Counted from the first letter of the stretch, positions 1 to 9,519 are shown. The stretch: 48,075 bases of DNA from Nitrospinota bacterium (GCA_016200345.1 JACQEX010000062.1:1-48075); one strand, 5' to 3'. Notes: generated by a model not told the origin, from the sequence alone. Numbers and translations are program-made.

Positions 1-634
1 CGGCCACGGCGCGGGCCGACGCCTCGCTCTCCGCGCTTATCCCGCCGTATGCCTGGTCCGACACGTCCGCGGCGACGTCATAATTCAACCCGGCGTTTTC
101 CTGCCGCTTGTAAAGCGCGTATGTGCGGGCCGCCACGGCCTGCGCCTTTTGCGCCTCCAAAGGCCAGCTCTTTGGTATTTCGTTCGACACGACGCTCGTG
201 ATGTACGCCTCCAGCGGAAGGTGGTTGATTAGATCCACCGAGCCGTTCGGGGCTATCCAAACAAGAGCGTATCCCCTGTATCTTTTGCCGTCGAACGAAA
301 ACGTGCCGGAGGAGGATTCCACGCGCACGGCGCGAACCGGATATGAACGATGGTTTACCTTTATCTCATCGCCCGCCCCCTCGGCCAAAATTTTCGAGAC
401 CTCCCCGACGTTGAGAATCGCCCCGTTCTCTCCCGATGAAACGGTAAGCGCCCCGCCGTCCCCGCCAATCTCCGCGCCGAGGCAAGATTTGCAAAGTACG
501 ACGCGAACCTCCACGTCGAAAAATTCGCTTATGGCCTGGTCTTCCTTTCCGACAGCATCGCGCGGTTGAAACGAAAAAACGGCGATAACCGACAGAAGAA
601 GGAAAATCCCGGCGCGTCGGTATGAATCAGCCAT
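1..634 (-). CDS. SpoIID/LytB domain protein, partial (C-terminus beyond left edge)
   Basis: Reading the minus strand from an ATG at 634 gives 211 codons with no stop before the window ends, so the 3' part is missing. The protein starts with an N-terminal signal sequence (AGIFLLLSVIAVFSF). The later stretch LEAYITSVVSNEIPKSWP, followed by EAQKAQAVAARTYAL, is the SpoIID/LytB signature. This is the family of SpoIID (a lytic transglycosylase in sporulation) and the LytB amidase enhancer. In Gram-negatives such proteins are exported and act on peptidoglycan; nothing here says that this organism sporulates. The ATG overlaps the stop of the upstream YhcC-like gene by 8 bases, so the two are probably translated together. 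The family call is confident; the exact role is not. Confidence 0.85.
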   Translation of the reverse strand, partial: MADSYRRAGIFLLLSVIAVFSFQPRDAVGKEDQAISEFFDVEVRVVLCKSCLGAEIGGDGGALTVSSGENGAILNVGEVSKILAEGAGDEIKVNHRSYPVRAVRVESSSGTFSFDGKRYRGYALVWIAPNGSVDLINHLPLEAYITSVVSNEIPKSWPLEAQKAQAVAARTYALYKRQENAGLNYDVAADVSDQAYGGISAESEASARAVA

Positions 635-1619
635 TACCCGCCGATTCAACTTCAACGGCCGCGCTCTCGACCGGAACCACGTCCGCCGGCGTCGGCTTGG
701 GCGGCGTTTTTATAATCGTCCATTCGTCAATCTTGCACCCTTGGACAGAGCCTCTTTTTTCCAGCGTTGAAGTGATTAAATCCAAATTTTCCTTTCTGAA
801 GCGCATCCAATCCGGGGCGACAAGGCGATCCTCCGCCACTCCGTCGCAAATTCCGTGCAAAACGGCCGACGGGGGAAGAAGCTCTATGAAATCGCAAACA
901 AGCCCCGTATATTCCTCGCGCTCCAACAACCTCAGTTTTCCCTCGGCGAATTCCTGCTCGAAGGGGGAGTTTTTTAAGACGTGGAAACAGTGGATGTTGA
1001 TTCCGCTCAAACATAGCTTGGACACCTCGACGATGGTCTGTTTTTCCATCTCCGGGGTCTCGCCCGGCAGTCCGAAAACGACGTGGGCCGCGACGTGCAT
1101 CCTGCTGTTTAACAACGAAAGTAGCGCCTCCTTTGTCTGGGCGTATGTGTGGGTCATCCCAATCCGCCTCAACGTGGAGTCGTGTATTGTGTGCAGGCTC
1201 GGCTCCACCCATATACTGGTGTGCTTGGACGTCTTTTTAAGGAAATTCCCCGTCTCCGCGGTCAGCGAGTCCGGCAGAATCGTCAGCGATATGCCGAGCG
1301 TTTCGTTGTCGGTCAAAACCTCGTCCACGGCCCTTCCAAGGTCGTCCAACGAAACCGGATCCGAGGGCGCCGTGTGCAGACAGGCCATGAATTTGCCAAG
1401 CTTAAATTTTTGGCGGACCCTTTCCTTGGCGTTGGCAATCTGCTCCCTCACCGGTAGATTAACCGCCACCTCGTGAAAGTGGGAAAGCACCCCCCCCGTG
1501 CAAAGATGAAACGCCCCTCCCCCGCCGGAGGCCGGGACGTTGACGTTAATTTTGTGAACGCGCTCGTCAAACACGTCCTTAAAATGGCGGCCAAGCGAGT
1601 AAAATCTTTCCTCAAGCAT
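627..1619 (-). CDS. YhcC-like (TIGR01212) radical-SAM family protein with degenerate cluster motif
   Basis: The 330-residue protein follows the YhcC/TIGR01212 family over most of its length: RVHKINV near the start, VEPSLHTIHDSTLRRIG in the middle, then HVVFGLPGE, INIHCFHVLK and EEYTGLVCDFIELLPP. Family members bind a 4Fe-4S cluster through cysteines in a glycine-rich segment near residue 30 (typically C-x12-C-x2-C). Here that segment reads NVPASGGGGAFHLCTGG and keeps only one cysteine. Radical-SAM chemistry is therefore doubtful unless other cysteines substitute. The C-terminal tail of about 30 residues (PKPTPADVVPVESAAVEVES) is low-complexity and not typical. It starts 3 bases after the stop of the response regulator, in the same operon. 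The substrate of the family is unknown. Confidence 0.8.
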   Translation of the reverse strand: MLEERFYSLGRHFKDVFDERVHKINVNVPASGGGGAFHLCTGGVLSHFHEVAVNLPVREQIANAKERVRQKFKLGKFMACLHTAPSDPVSLDDLGRAVDEVLTDNETLGISLTILPDSLTAETGNFLKKTSKHTSIWVEPSLHTIHDSTLRRIGMTHTYAQTKEALLSLLNSRMHVAAHVVFGLPGETPEMEKQTIVEVSKLCLSGINIHCFHVLKNSPFEQEFAEGKLRLLEREEYTGLVCDFIELLPPSAVLHGICDGVAEDRLVAPDWMRFRKENLDLITSTLEKRGSVQGCKIDEWTIIKTPPKPTPADVVPVESAAVEVESAGNG

Positions 1620-1622
1620 CTG

Positions 1623-2996
1623 TCATTTTCCCTTTTCGTCAATTTTGTATGCGTTTAGTTTGTTGCGCAAAGTGCGTATGGAAATGCCGAGCATCTCCGC
1701 CGCGCGCGTTCGGTTATTCTGCGTTTTTTCCAGCGTGCCGAGAATTAGCCTGCGCTCCATCTCCTCCATCGTCATCCCCGCCGGCAAATTCTCCGGCCTC
1801 TCCGTTGACTGCTCCCCCTCAGGCGAGTAGGAGAGGAAAAGGTCCTCCGGCTCCAGCACGTCCGTGTGGCAAAGCAACACCGCGCGCTCCAGCACGTTTT
1901 CCAACTCCCTTACGTTGCCGCCCCATTTGCATTTTTTTAGGATGTACATGGTCGCCGGTGAGACGGCGCGGACGTCCCTGGCGGACTCCACCGAGAATTT
2001 CTTCAAAAAAAACTCCGCCAAAACCGGAATGTCCTCCGGCCGCTCCCTTAGCGGCAACAGCGTGAGGGGAATTACGTTTAGCCTAAAGAACAGGTCTTTT
2101 CTAAACTTCCCCTCCCGAATTGCGTCCTCGGGCACGCGATTCGTGGTCGCTATAACGCGGGTGTCCACCTTGACAGGCGCGCTTCCGCCCACGCGGTCAA
2201 TCTCCTTTTCCTGCAGTACCCGAAGAAGCTTGGCCTGCAGGTTTATATCCATCTCCGTCACCTCGTCGAGCAACAGCGTTCCGCCGTCCGCCAACTCAAA
2301 TTTGCCGATTTTCCTGTTGACAGCCCCGGTAAAAGCCCCCTTTTCATATCCAAAAAGCTCGCTCTCAAGCAGGTTCTCCGGCAGGGCGGCGCAATTTATC
2401 GCCACGAACGCCCCTTCGGAACGGCCGCTGTGGTTGTGTATGAACCTCGCCATCAACTCTTTTCCAGTGCCGCTCTCCCCCTGTATCAACACGGGGGCGG
2501 ACGAATTCGCCGTCCTTTCGGCCATCTGTAATATTTGGAGCATTTTTGGATTTTTGGTTATTATCTGCTTTCCATTGTCCGCCGGCCTTGGTTGCAACTG
2601 TGCGGGCGCGGACGCCCTTCCGACCTCCGCCGGGGCGCCGCCGTTTAGGATTCGCCTTATCGTGTCGTTCAAGACGTCCACGCCGAACGGTTTTAACAGG
2701 TAGTCGTCGGCCCCTTTCCGAATCGCCTCCACCGCCGTTTCCACCGTTCCATACGCGGTGATTAAAATAACGGAGGTCTCCGGCCTGCTTGCCTTCACGT
2801 CGTCAAGAAGTTCCAGCCCGCTTCTCCCCGGCATTCGAATGTCGGTGATTACGACGCGGTAGTCCTTCGTTTCAATCTGCCTCAACGCGGTGACGGCGTC
2901 CGGAGCCGATTCGACGTCGTACCCGCATCTTGCCAGCGCCTCGCAAAGCGAGACGCGCATATTGGGGTCGTCGTCAACCACAAGAATTTTAGCCAT
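1623..2996 (-). CDS. NtrC-family sigma-54-dependent response regulator
   Basis: This 457-residue protein has three domains. The receiver (residues 1-120) carries the acidic pocket DDD at 8-10, phospho-acceptor Asp52 (VVITDIRMPG) and the KPF lysine. The AAA+ sigma-54 activation domain (about 145-380) has Walker A GESGTGKE, GAFTGA for contact with sigma-54, and GTLLLDEV. The C-terminal Fis-type helix-turn-helix ends RAAEMLGISIRTLRNKLNAYKI. It would activate sigma-54 promoters on phosphorylation by a sensor kinase, which is not adjacent. It leads the transcription unit with the YhcC-like and SpoIID/LytB genes. The AAA+ and DNA-binding domains resemble AtoC/ZraR-type regulators as well as NtrC, so the signal cannot be named. 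Confidence 0.93.
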   Translation of the reverse strand: MAKILVVDDDPNMRVSLCEALARCGYDVESAPDAVTALRQIETKDYRVVITDIRMPGRSGLELLDDVKASRPETSVILITAYGTVETAVEAIRKGADDYLLKPFGVDVLNDTIRRILNGGAPAEVGRASAPAQLQPRPADNGKQIITKNPKMLQILQMAERTANSSAPVLIQGESGTGKELMARFIHNHSGRSEGAFVAINCAALPENLLESELFGYEKGAFTGAVNRKIGKFELADGGTLLLDEVTEMDINLQAKLLRVLQEKEIDRVGGSAPVKVDTRVIATTNRVPEDAIREGKFRKDLFFRLNVIPLTLLPLRERPEDIPVLAEFFLKKFSVESARDVRAVSPATMYILKKCKWGGNVRELENVLERAVLLCHTDVLEPEDLFLSYSPEGEQSTERPENLPAGMTMEEMERRLILGTLEKTQNNRTRAAEMLGISIRTLRNKLNAYKIDEKGK

Positions 2997-3061
2997 TTAG
3001 CCGCGAATTCCGCCCATGCCGGGTATTGGATTGTCCCTTGTTTTCATTGTGCTAAGTTTAA

Positions 3062-3088
3062 CCCGCTTTTTTTAAAGAACAAAGCGGG
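3062..3088. other. Stem-loop between lipoprotein gene and response regulator
   Basis: CCCGCTTT at 3062-3069 pairs perfectly with AAAGCGGG at 3081-3088 around an 11-base A/T-rich loop. It lies just beyond the 3' end of the small lipoprotein gene and upstream of the response-regulator start. It may end lipoprotein transcription, although no clean T-run follows the hairpin on the minus strand. Confidence 0.45.
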
Positions 3089-3135
3089 AAAACCAAACGC
3101 CAAGGGTGAGAGTGGCGAGGGTTTGGCTGGAAGGG

Positions 3136-3393
3136 CTATTCGGCCGGCTCCACGTTCTCCAACGGAACGGGGGCCGCGACCCCGTCCTTTTCGATTATAT
3201 ACACAACCTCGTTTTTCCGCTCCACCCTGCTTACCGGAAAAACTTTTCCGTTATAAACGACTTTCCCGGCCCTCTCCACGGCGTCCATTTTCTTTTCCGG
3301 GTCGGTGCAAGAGACCGCCGAAAAAACAAAAACGCACGCGACTAAGGCGAAGAAATGGCGCGACCAACCCGGCGTAAAACTATTCAACCTCAT
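3136..3393 (-). CDS. Small lipoprotein of unknown function
   Basis: The 85-residue protein has a basic N-terminus, a hydrophobic stretch (HFFALVACVFVFSAVSC) and a lipobox-like SAVSC ending at Cys29, so it is probably an anchored lipoprotein. The mature part (about 55 residues) is charged and has a KVVYNGKVFPVSRVERKNE segment that could form short beta strands. No family is recognised. It starts from the ATG at 3393, with a promoter-like TTGCCA-N16-TATAAT just upstream on the same strand. It stands alone, between the tRNA-Pro and the response-regulator operon. Confidence 0.65.
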   Translation of the reverse strand: MRLNSFTPGWSRHFFALVACVFVFSAVSCTDPEKKMDAVERAGKVVYNGKVFPVSRVERKNEVVYIIEKDGVAAPVPLENVEPAE

Positions 3394-3404
3394 ATCCGCC
3401 GGTG

Positions 3405-3432
3405 ATTATAACTTAGTGGGGCGCGTTGGCAA
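3405..3432 (-). promoter_or_regulatory. Sigma-70-type promoter candidate for the small lipoprotein
   Basis: On the minus strand TTGCCA (3432-3427) is followed after 16 bases by a perfect TATAAT (3410-3405). Transcription would start near 3398, just before the ATG at 3393, leaving a very short leader. Confidence 0.4.
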
Positions 3433-3497
3433 CCGCAATTTACGGCGCCACTCATTTTCCACCCCGCCTTAAGCGTGGAATAAGGGCAAATTAGATT

Positions 3498-3528
3498 TTG
3501 ACTTGAGGCGTGCACATTGTGATATGAT
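3498..3528 (+). promoter_or_regulatory. Candidate promoter of tRNA-Pro
   Basis: TTGACT at 3498-3503 and TATGAT at 3523-3528, the latter preceded by TGA as in an extended -10. The 19-base spacer is longer than optimal. The expected start, near 3535, is about 20 bases before the tRNA. Confidence 0.4.
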
Positions 3529-3553
3529 TAGCGTTCTTAAAAATCGAATGATG

Positions 3554-3630
3554 CGGGACGTGGCTCAGCCTGGTAGAGTACTCGGTTCGGGATCGAGGGG
3601 TCGTGAGTTCGAATCTCACCGTCCCGACCA
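3554..3630 (+). tRNA. tRNA-Pro (anticodon CGG)
   Basis: A full cloverleaf can be drawn. The acceptor stem is CGGGACG/CGTCCCG, the D stem GCTC/GAGT and the anticodon stem CTCGG/TCGAG. The loop TTCGGGA places CGG at positions 34-36 and has the G37 typical of proline tRNAs. The T arm is GTGAG-TTCGAAT-CTCAC. Discriminator A and an encoded CCA complete the 77 bases. It decodes CCG codons. Confidence 0.95.
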
Positions 3631-3682
3631 TTTTTAAATCACATCGCGTTTAACAACGACGCTGGTGGATTTCATCTTTGTT

Positions 3683-5218
3683 CTAGAACGTCTCCAGCTT
3701 TATGTTCAGCTTCTGGACTCTATAACCCATCTGGCGCGGCGTCATGTCGAGCAGACGCGCGGCCTTCGCCTGAACCCATCCGCTTTTCTTCAGCGCGGCC
3801 AAAACGCGCTCCCTTTCGTTTGGAATGGCCCTGATGTCCCCTTCCGCCTCCCGCGCCGCCGGTTTTTCCGCCTCCAAATGGATGAGCCTTCCGTAACATT
3901 GCGAGCGAGTGCAGGGGATGTCCTCCGCCCTTATTCCGTGGTCGCGGGCGGTGATGGCCGCGCGGTGCACGCAGTTTTCCAACTCGCGGATGTTCCCCGG
4001 AAAATCGCAACCCTGAAGTATGCCGAGGCTTTCGGCGTCCATCGTAAAAACCGCGCCGACCTCCTTGGATAATTTCTCCAAAAAGAACTCGGCCAGATAC
4101 GGCACGTCCTCCTTTCGCTCCCGTAGCGGCGGCAAATAAATCGGCATTACGTTGAGCCTGTAATAAAAATCCTCGCGGAACCTCTTCTCCGAGACGGCCT
4201 TCTCCAAGTCCACGTTCGTGGCGGCTATGAGCCTTACGTCCACCTTTATTGTCTCCGTGCCCCCCACCCTTTCAAACTGCCCCTCCTGAAGCACCCGCAA
4301 CAGCTTTGTCTGCATCGAAAGCGAGGCGTCGCCTATCTCGTCCAGAAAGAGCGTCCCCTTGTGGGCAAGCTCAAACCGGCCCGGCTTCCTAAATTCCGCG
4401 CCCGTAAACGCCCCTTTTTCGTATCCAAAAAGCTCGCTTTCCAGCAACGTCTCGGGAAGCGCGGCGCAGTTTAACTTTATAAGCGGCCCCCCCGCGCGGG
4501 GGCTTTGAAAATGTATCGCCTTTGCGACCAGCTCCTTGCCGGTGCCGGACTCGCCGCGTATAAGAACCGTCGTGTTCCAGCGGGAAACCTGGCCGATATT
4601 TTCAAAAATGTATCGCATCGCCTTGCTGACCCCGACCATATTCTCCGGCTGGTAGCGCCCTTTTAACTGTCCCTCCAGCCGGTCTTTTTCCATGGAGATA
4701 ATTTCCTTTTCCTTCTCCATCAAATAGTAGCGGGACAACACGCCGCCTATAAGGTTGGCAAAAATAGTCGCGATTCTTAGATGCTCGTCCAGCCTATATC
4801 GCTCCCCGCCGTCCACAGAAAAGGAAAAGACGCCCCTTATTGATTTGTGCTCCAAAATCGGCACGCCCAAAAATGCGGAATCAGGGTTGTAGACCGCGGG
4901 CCGGTTTAAAAAACGCGGGTCGTTCTTTAACGCCGGTATGGCAAGCGGCAGACCGCTTTCAAGAACCACCCCCGTAATCCCCTCTCCCTTGTGGTAGCGG
5001 ACGTCCTTAAGGTTCTCCTCTTTAATCGCGTGCGCCGCCTCCACCAAAAGGTCGCCGGACTCGGGATCCACCAGCGTGACCGTGCCGAGCCGATAATCCA
5101 TCACCGACGCCAGAATGGCAAGAATCTTCTTGAGCGTGTCCTGCGGCTTGGCGGATTTTGCCAGACAATGCGAGACCTGGTAGACGGCCTCCATGCTCCT
5201 GTCGCTTAAGTCGCTCAT
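3683..5218 (-). CDS. nifA: NifA, nif-specific sigma-54 activator with oxygen-type cysteines
   Basis: The 511-residue protein has a GAF domain (about residues 8-165, with HKGEGITGVVLESG), an AAA+ domain (about 195-420) with Walker A GESGTGKE at 222-229 and GAFTGA at 269-274, and a C-terminal Fis-type helix-turn-helix (KKSGWVQAKAARLLDMTPRQ). Cys404, Cys416, Cys436 and Cys441 form C-X11-C-X19-C-X4-C, the signature of NifA proteins that sense oxygen or redox directly. The start is the ATG at 5218, which overlaps the nifL stop as ATGA. An upstream in-frame start would lie inside nifL. It should activate the nifH and nifB sigma-54 promoters, which have GG-N10-GC elements, and bind TGT-N10-ACA sites. 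The family call is very secure because of the location next to nifHDK. Confidence 0.95.
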   Translation of the reverse strand: MSDLSDRSMEAVYQVSHCLAKSAKPQDTLKKILAILASVMDYRLGTVTLVDPESGDLLVEAAHAIKEENLKDVRYHKGEGITGVVLESGLPLAIPALKNDPRFLNRPAVYNPDSAFLGVPILEHKSIRGVFSFSVDGGERYRLDEHLRIATIFANLIGGVLSRYYLMEKEKEIISMEKDRLEGQLKGRYQPENMVGVSKAMRYIFENIGQVSRWNTTVLIRGESGTGKELVAKAIHFQSPRAGGPLIKLNCAALPETLLESELFGYEKGAFTGAEFRKPGRFELAHKGTLFLDEIGDASLSMQTKLLRVLQEGQFERVGGTETIKVDVRLIAATNVDLEKAVSEKRFREDFYYRLNVMPIYLPPLRERKEDVPYLAEFFLEKLSKEVGAVFTMDAESLGILQGCDFPGNIRELENCVHRAAITARDHGIRAEDIPCTRSQCYGRLIHLEAEKPAAREAEGDIRAIPNERERVLAALKKSGWVQAKAARLLDMTPRQMGYRVQKLNIKLETF

Positions 5219-6810
5219 TTTCCCTCCGCAAGCGGAAGACGCAGGGAGAGCTTCGCGCCCCCTAGCTCGGAATCCTCCACCCCGACCCATCCGCCGGCCC
5301 GATTAATTATCTGGTGTACAAGCGCAAGGGAAAGGCCGGCCCTACGGGGTTTTGTAGTGTGGAACGGCTCGAAGACCGAAAACCTCTCCGCCTCCGGAAT
5401 GCCCGGTCCGTTGTCCTCCACGGACGCGTACAGATAATCGGCCCTGGCTTTTACCGAAAGCCTTATTTGGGGCGATTTCACGCCGGATAGAGTTTCGCAC
5501 GCATTGTCCATCAATTTCATAAACACCAACTGCAACATCTCCTCCGCAACCGGAAGCAAAACGCCGTCCTCCGTGAAATCGGTCTCAAAACGAATCCCCG
5601 CCGACCCGCACCGCTCGGCGTACAGGAGTTCCAGCCCGTCCAGCAGTTCCCCCGCGTTGCAAATCCCCCTTACCTCCACGGGCAAAGACTGCTCCTTAAA
5701 CTTGACGAGCTCCCCCTCCATTTTCTCGACCAACCCCCCCATTAATTTGACGTTTATTCCCAGCGAGTCCAAATCCTTCCTTTCCAACTGGTCGCCCATT
5801 CTCGCGCTGATGGCAATCCCCACGTTAAGCGGCTGGCGCATCCTGTAAATAAACCCGCTCGTCAGTTCGTTCTGAACAAGCCCCTGCTCTATTTTCGAGG
5901 CCGAAAGCGCCTTCTGCCTCACGAGAGCCTCGCGCGACTTGGCCTCCAGTTCGCTTATGTCGGAGAGGGTGATTAAAAATAGGTTGCCCTCCGAACCGCC
6001 GGGGATTAGGAACCGGGCAGGAATTTTTTCGGAGTCCATAAGATAATGCCCGGCGGCGCCCTCGGAAAACGCCAGGCGAATCTTGGCCGCCTTGACTGCC
6101 GACCTTCCCCCGATGTTGCCAAGAAGCGTCTCGGCCAGACGCGCGCGGGAGTTTGCGCCCATGTCGCTTAAAAGCGTCTTGGCCCTCATGTTGTCCATCT
6201 CCCAGGCGCCGGACGGCCCGATAATCATTATGGCGTTGGGGGCCATGTTAATCACCGCCTCAAGGAGCGATTTCTGCTCGGCGATCTTTTCCTCCATTTT
6301 TTTCTTTTCCGTCAGGTCGCGCTGAATGTACACAAAATGAGTAAGCGCCCCGCTGGGCGAGGTTATCGGCGCGATTGAAAGCTCCGTCGTGCGCGGCTGG
6401 CCCGATTTGGATTTGCTGACAAACTCGCCCCGCCACTGCCTGCCGGATTTTATGGAGGCGCTAAGCGACTCCCGATTATTCGCCGGTTCCTGAAACCAAA
6501 ACGAGTCGTGGTCCCTGCCCACTATTTCCGACCCGGAATATCCGGTGAGACGCTCGAACGCGGGGTTTACAAGCCTTATGTCCCCCTCGGCGGTCGCAAC
6601 GCTCACCGCGTCCTCGGAGTAGCAAAGCGCCATCTCCATCTGCATCTCCTGCGACTGCCGGGAATCCCGTTCCCGTAAAAGACGGTAGGCGCACTCCTCC
6701 AAGTTTCCTAAAAAGGTTTTTACGACGTTCCGCAAAGACGCCTCGTCGTCGGCTTTTCCGAATTCCGTCTTTAGGGAGGCTATCTCCGCAAGCAGACTTT
6801 TTATAATCAT
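5215..6810 (-). CDS. nifL: NifL-like PAS sensor, anti-activator partner of NifA
   Basis: Layout (531 residues): PAS1 with PAC (about 55-175, VNPAFERLTGYSGSEIVG to RDLTEKKKMEEKI), PAS2 (about 180-290, ending LSDISELEAKS), a dimerisation helix, and a GHKL ATPase domain. The GHKL domain has N box MKLMDNACE, G1 box DNGPGIP, F box FEPFHTTK and a GLSLALV box. The order and linkers match NifL, which binds FAD in PAS1 and inhibits NifA by direct contact. At the usual phospho-histidine the motif reads YRMRQPLN, with Tyr for His, so phosphotransfer is unlikely, as in NifL. The ATG at 6810 is preferred over an upstream TTG at 6849; neither has a strong ribosome site. ATGA overlap with nifA. An orphan PAS kinase-like protein is the alternative. 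Confidence 0.85.
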   Translation of the reverse strand: MIIKSLLAEIASLKTEFGKADDEASLRNVVKTFLGNLEECAYRLLRERDSRQSQEMQMEMALCYSEDAVSVATAEGDIRLVNPAFERLTGYSGSEIVGRDHDSFWFQEPANNRESLSASIKSGRQWRGEFVSKSKSGQPRTTELSIAPITSPSGALTHFVYIQRDLTEKKKMEEKIAEQKSLLEAVINMAPNAIMIIGPSGAWEMDNMRAKTLLSDMGANSRARLAETLLGNIGGRSAVKAAKIRLAFSEGAAGHYLMDSEKIPARFLIPGGSEGNLFLITLSDISELEAKSREALVRQKALSASKIEQGLVQNELTSGFIYRMRQPLNVGIAISARMGDQLERKDLDSLGINVKLMGGLVEKMEGELVKFKEQSLPVEVRGICNAGELLDGLELLYAERCGSAGIRFETDFTEDGVLLPVAEEMLQLVFMKLMDNACETLSGVKSPQIRLSVKARADYLYASVEDNGPGIPEAERFSVFEPFHTTKPRRAGLSLALVHQIINRAGGWVGVEDSELGGAKLSLRLPLAEGK

Positions 6811-6917
6811 GAACTCTATATAGGCAATTTCGGTACCGTTTGCACCCAAGGTGAAAACATGGGTTTATATCCGCCTTTTGGCGAATACCTGCTTATTATT
6901 TGACCATATGGCGCCTA

Positions 6918-6941
6918 TTTTTTAGGCAGTGCCTTAAAAAA
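6918..6941. repeat. A/T-flanked palindrome in nifL-nifH region
   Basis: The 11-base palindrome AGGCAGTGCCT (6924-6934) is flanked by TTTTTT on the left and TAAAAAA on the right. It could be an operator or a bidirectional terminator-like hairpin that insulates the divergent nifL and nifH units. Confidence 0.4.
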
Positions 6942-6983
6942 TTATCCGTATTGTTCCAACAAGCCAGACATTTTGTAGGTTTT

Positions 6984-6999
6984 TGTCGGAAACCGCACC
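6984..6999 (+). promoter_or_regulatory. Imperfect NifA upstream-activator candidate for nifH
   Basis: TGT-CGGAAACCGC-ACC matches TGT-N10-ACA except at the last base and lacks the central T. It lies about 117-132 bases before the predicted nifH start of transcription, the usual place for such a site. Confidence 0.3.
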
Positions 7000-7073
7000 A
7001 ACAAACATTTTTCCCGTTCGAGGGGCAAAAAAATACATGCCATTGAGAACGCGACTCATTCCGCAGTTTTTAA

Positions 7074-8060
<987 letters not shown>

Positions 8061-8076
8061 AACAACTGGAGGAAAA

Positions 8077-9519
8077 ATGTCCACTCGCATGACAAAAGAG
8101 GCGGCCGAGACCGCCATAAAAGAGGTTCTGTCCGTTTATCCGGCGGTGTCCCGCGAAGACCGCGAAAAACATCTTTATGTGAACGACTCGTCGGTGGAAT
8201 CCGTCGGCAGTTGCCTTTCGGCAAACCGGAAGTCCCTGCCCGGTGTGATGACCATCAGGGGTTGCGCGTACGCGGGCTCCAAGGGCGTGGTGTGGGGGCC
8301 GGTGAAGGACATGGTTCACATTTCCCACGGGCCGGTCGGGTGCGGGCAGTACAGCTGGGGAACCCGCAGGAACTACGCCACTGGACAAACGGGAGTGGAC
8401 AATTTCATCGTCATGCAGATTACGAGCGATTTTTCCGAAAAGGACATCGTCTTCGGCGGCGATAAAAAGCTGGAGGGTCTGCTTAGGGAAATAAAGGAAA
8501 TGTTCCCGCTCGCCAAGGGAATTTCCATTCAAAGCGAATGTCCCGTCGGGTTAATCGGCGACGACATCGAGGCGGTTGCAAAACGAATGACCGCGGAGCT
8601 GGGCCTGCCGATAGTCCCGGTGAGGTGCGAGGGATTCCGCGGGGTCTCCCAGTCGCTCGGCCACCACATAGCCAACGACACGGTGCGCGACCACGTGCTC
8701 GGCAAAACCGAGCCAGACACGACCACGCCATATGACGTGGCGATTTTGGGCGACTACAACATCGGGGGCGACGCCTGGGCCAGCCGGATAATTCTGGAGG
8801 AGATGGGTCTGCGCGTGGTGGCGCAGTGGAGCGGCGACGCAACCATAAAAGAGATGCAGTCCTCGCACAAGGCGAAACTCAACCTACTGCACTGCTACCG
8901 CTCCATGAACTACATCGCCAGGCACATGGAGGAAAAATTCGGCATTCCGTGGATGGAGTACAATTTCTTCGGCCCGTCGAAGATCGAGGACTCAGTTCGC
9001 GCGGTCGCCGCAAAATTCGACAAGAAAATTCAGGACAACGCCGAGAAGGTCATCGCAAAACACAAGGAGCGGATGGCGGAGGTCGTGGCGGCCTTTAAGC
9101 CCCGCCTCGAGGGTAAAAAGGTCATGCTCTACGTGGGCGGACTTCGCCCGAGGCACGTCATCGGCGCGTTCGAGGATTTGGGAATGGAGGTCGTCGGCCT
9201 CGGCTACGAGTTCGGGCACAACGACGACTACGACCGCACCATAAAGGAGGCCGGGGACGCGACGCTTATATACGACGACGTGACCGCCTACGAGTTGGAG
9301 GAGTTCACCAAAAGAATCAAGCCCGACCTCGTCGGCTCCGGAGTGAAGGAAAAATACGTTTTGCAAAAAATGGGATTCCCCTTCAGGCAGATGCACAGCT
9401 GGGACTACTCCGGCCCGTACCATGGGTACGACGGGTTCGAGGTGTTCGCGAGGGACATGGACATGGCAGTAAACGCACCGGTGTTTAAAACCACCACCCC
9501 GCCGTGGAAAACGGCATAG
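8077..9519 (+). CDS. nifD: Nitrogenase MoFe protein alpha chain NifD
   Basis: NifD (480 residues) pairs with NifK to form the alpha2-beta2 MoFe protein, which reduces N2. The P-cluster ligands are Cys63 (RGCAYAGS), Cys89 ([10 protein letters not shown]) and Cys155 ([11 protein letters not shown]). The FeMo-cofactor ligands are Cys273 ([11 protein letters not shown]) and His440 ([14 protein letters not shown]). The residues around the cofactor are those of Mo nitrogenase, and there is no sign of the vanadium or iron-only versions, such as an adjacent nifG-like gene. The insertion found in clostridial NifD is absent. An AACTGGAGG ribosome site precedes the ATG at 8077. It is 9 bases from nifK. 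Confidence 0.99.
   Translation: MSTRMTKEAAETAIKEVLSVYPAVSREDREKHLYVNDSSVESVGSCLSANRKSLPGVMTIRGCAYAGSKGVVWGPVKDMVHISHGPVGCGQYSWGTRRNYATGQTGVDNFIVMQITSDFSEKDIVFGGDKKLEGLLREIKEMFPLAKGISIQSECPVGLIGDDIEAVAKRMTAELGLPIVPVRCEGFRGVSQSLGHHIANDTVRDHVLGKTEPDTTTPYDVAILGDYNIGGDAWASRIILEEMGLRVVAQWSGDATIKEMQSSHKAKLNLLHCYRSMNYIARHMEEKFGIPWMEYNFFGPSKIEDSVRAVAAKFDKKIQDNAEKVIAKHKERMAEVVAAFKPRLEGKKVMLYVGGLRPRHVIGAFEDLGMEVVGLGYEFGHNDDYDRTIKEAGDATLIYDDVTAYELEEFTKRIKPDLVGSGVKEKYVLQKMGFPFRQMHSWDYSGPYHGYDGFEVFARDMDMAVNAPVFKTTTPPWKTA

Noticed and set aside
622-1476. Plus-strand reading frame (284 codons) over the YhcC-like gene
   Set aside because: Antisense to a gene with clear family match; no domain and a serine-rich composition typical of shadow frames.
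3683-6810. Ordinary NtrB-NtrC two-component pair
   Set aside because: The regulator has a GAF domain and no receiver, and the partner has Tyr in place of the phospho-histidine, so phosphotransfer is not expected.
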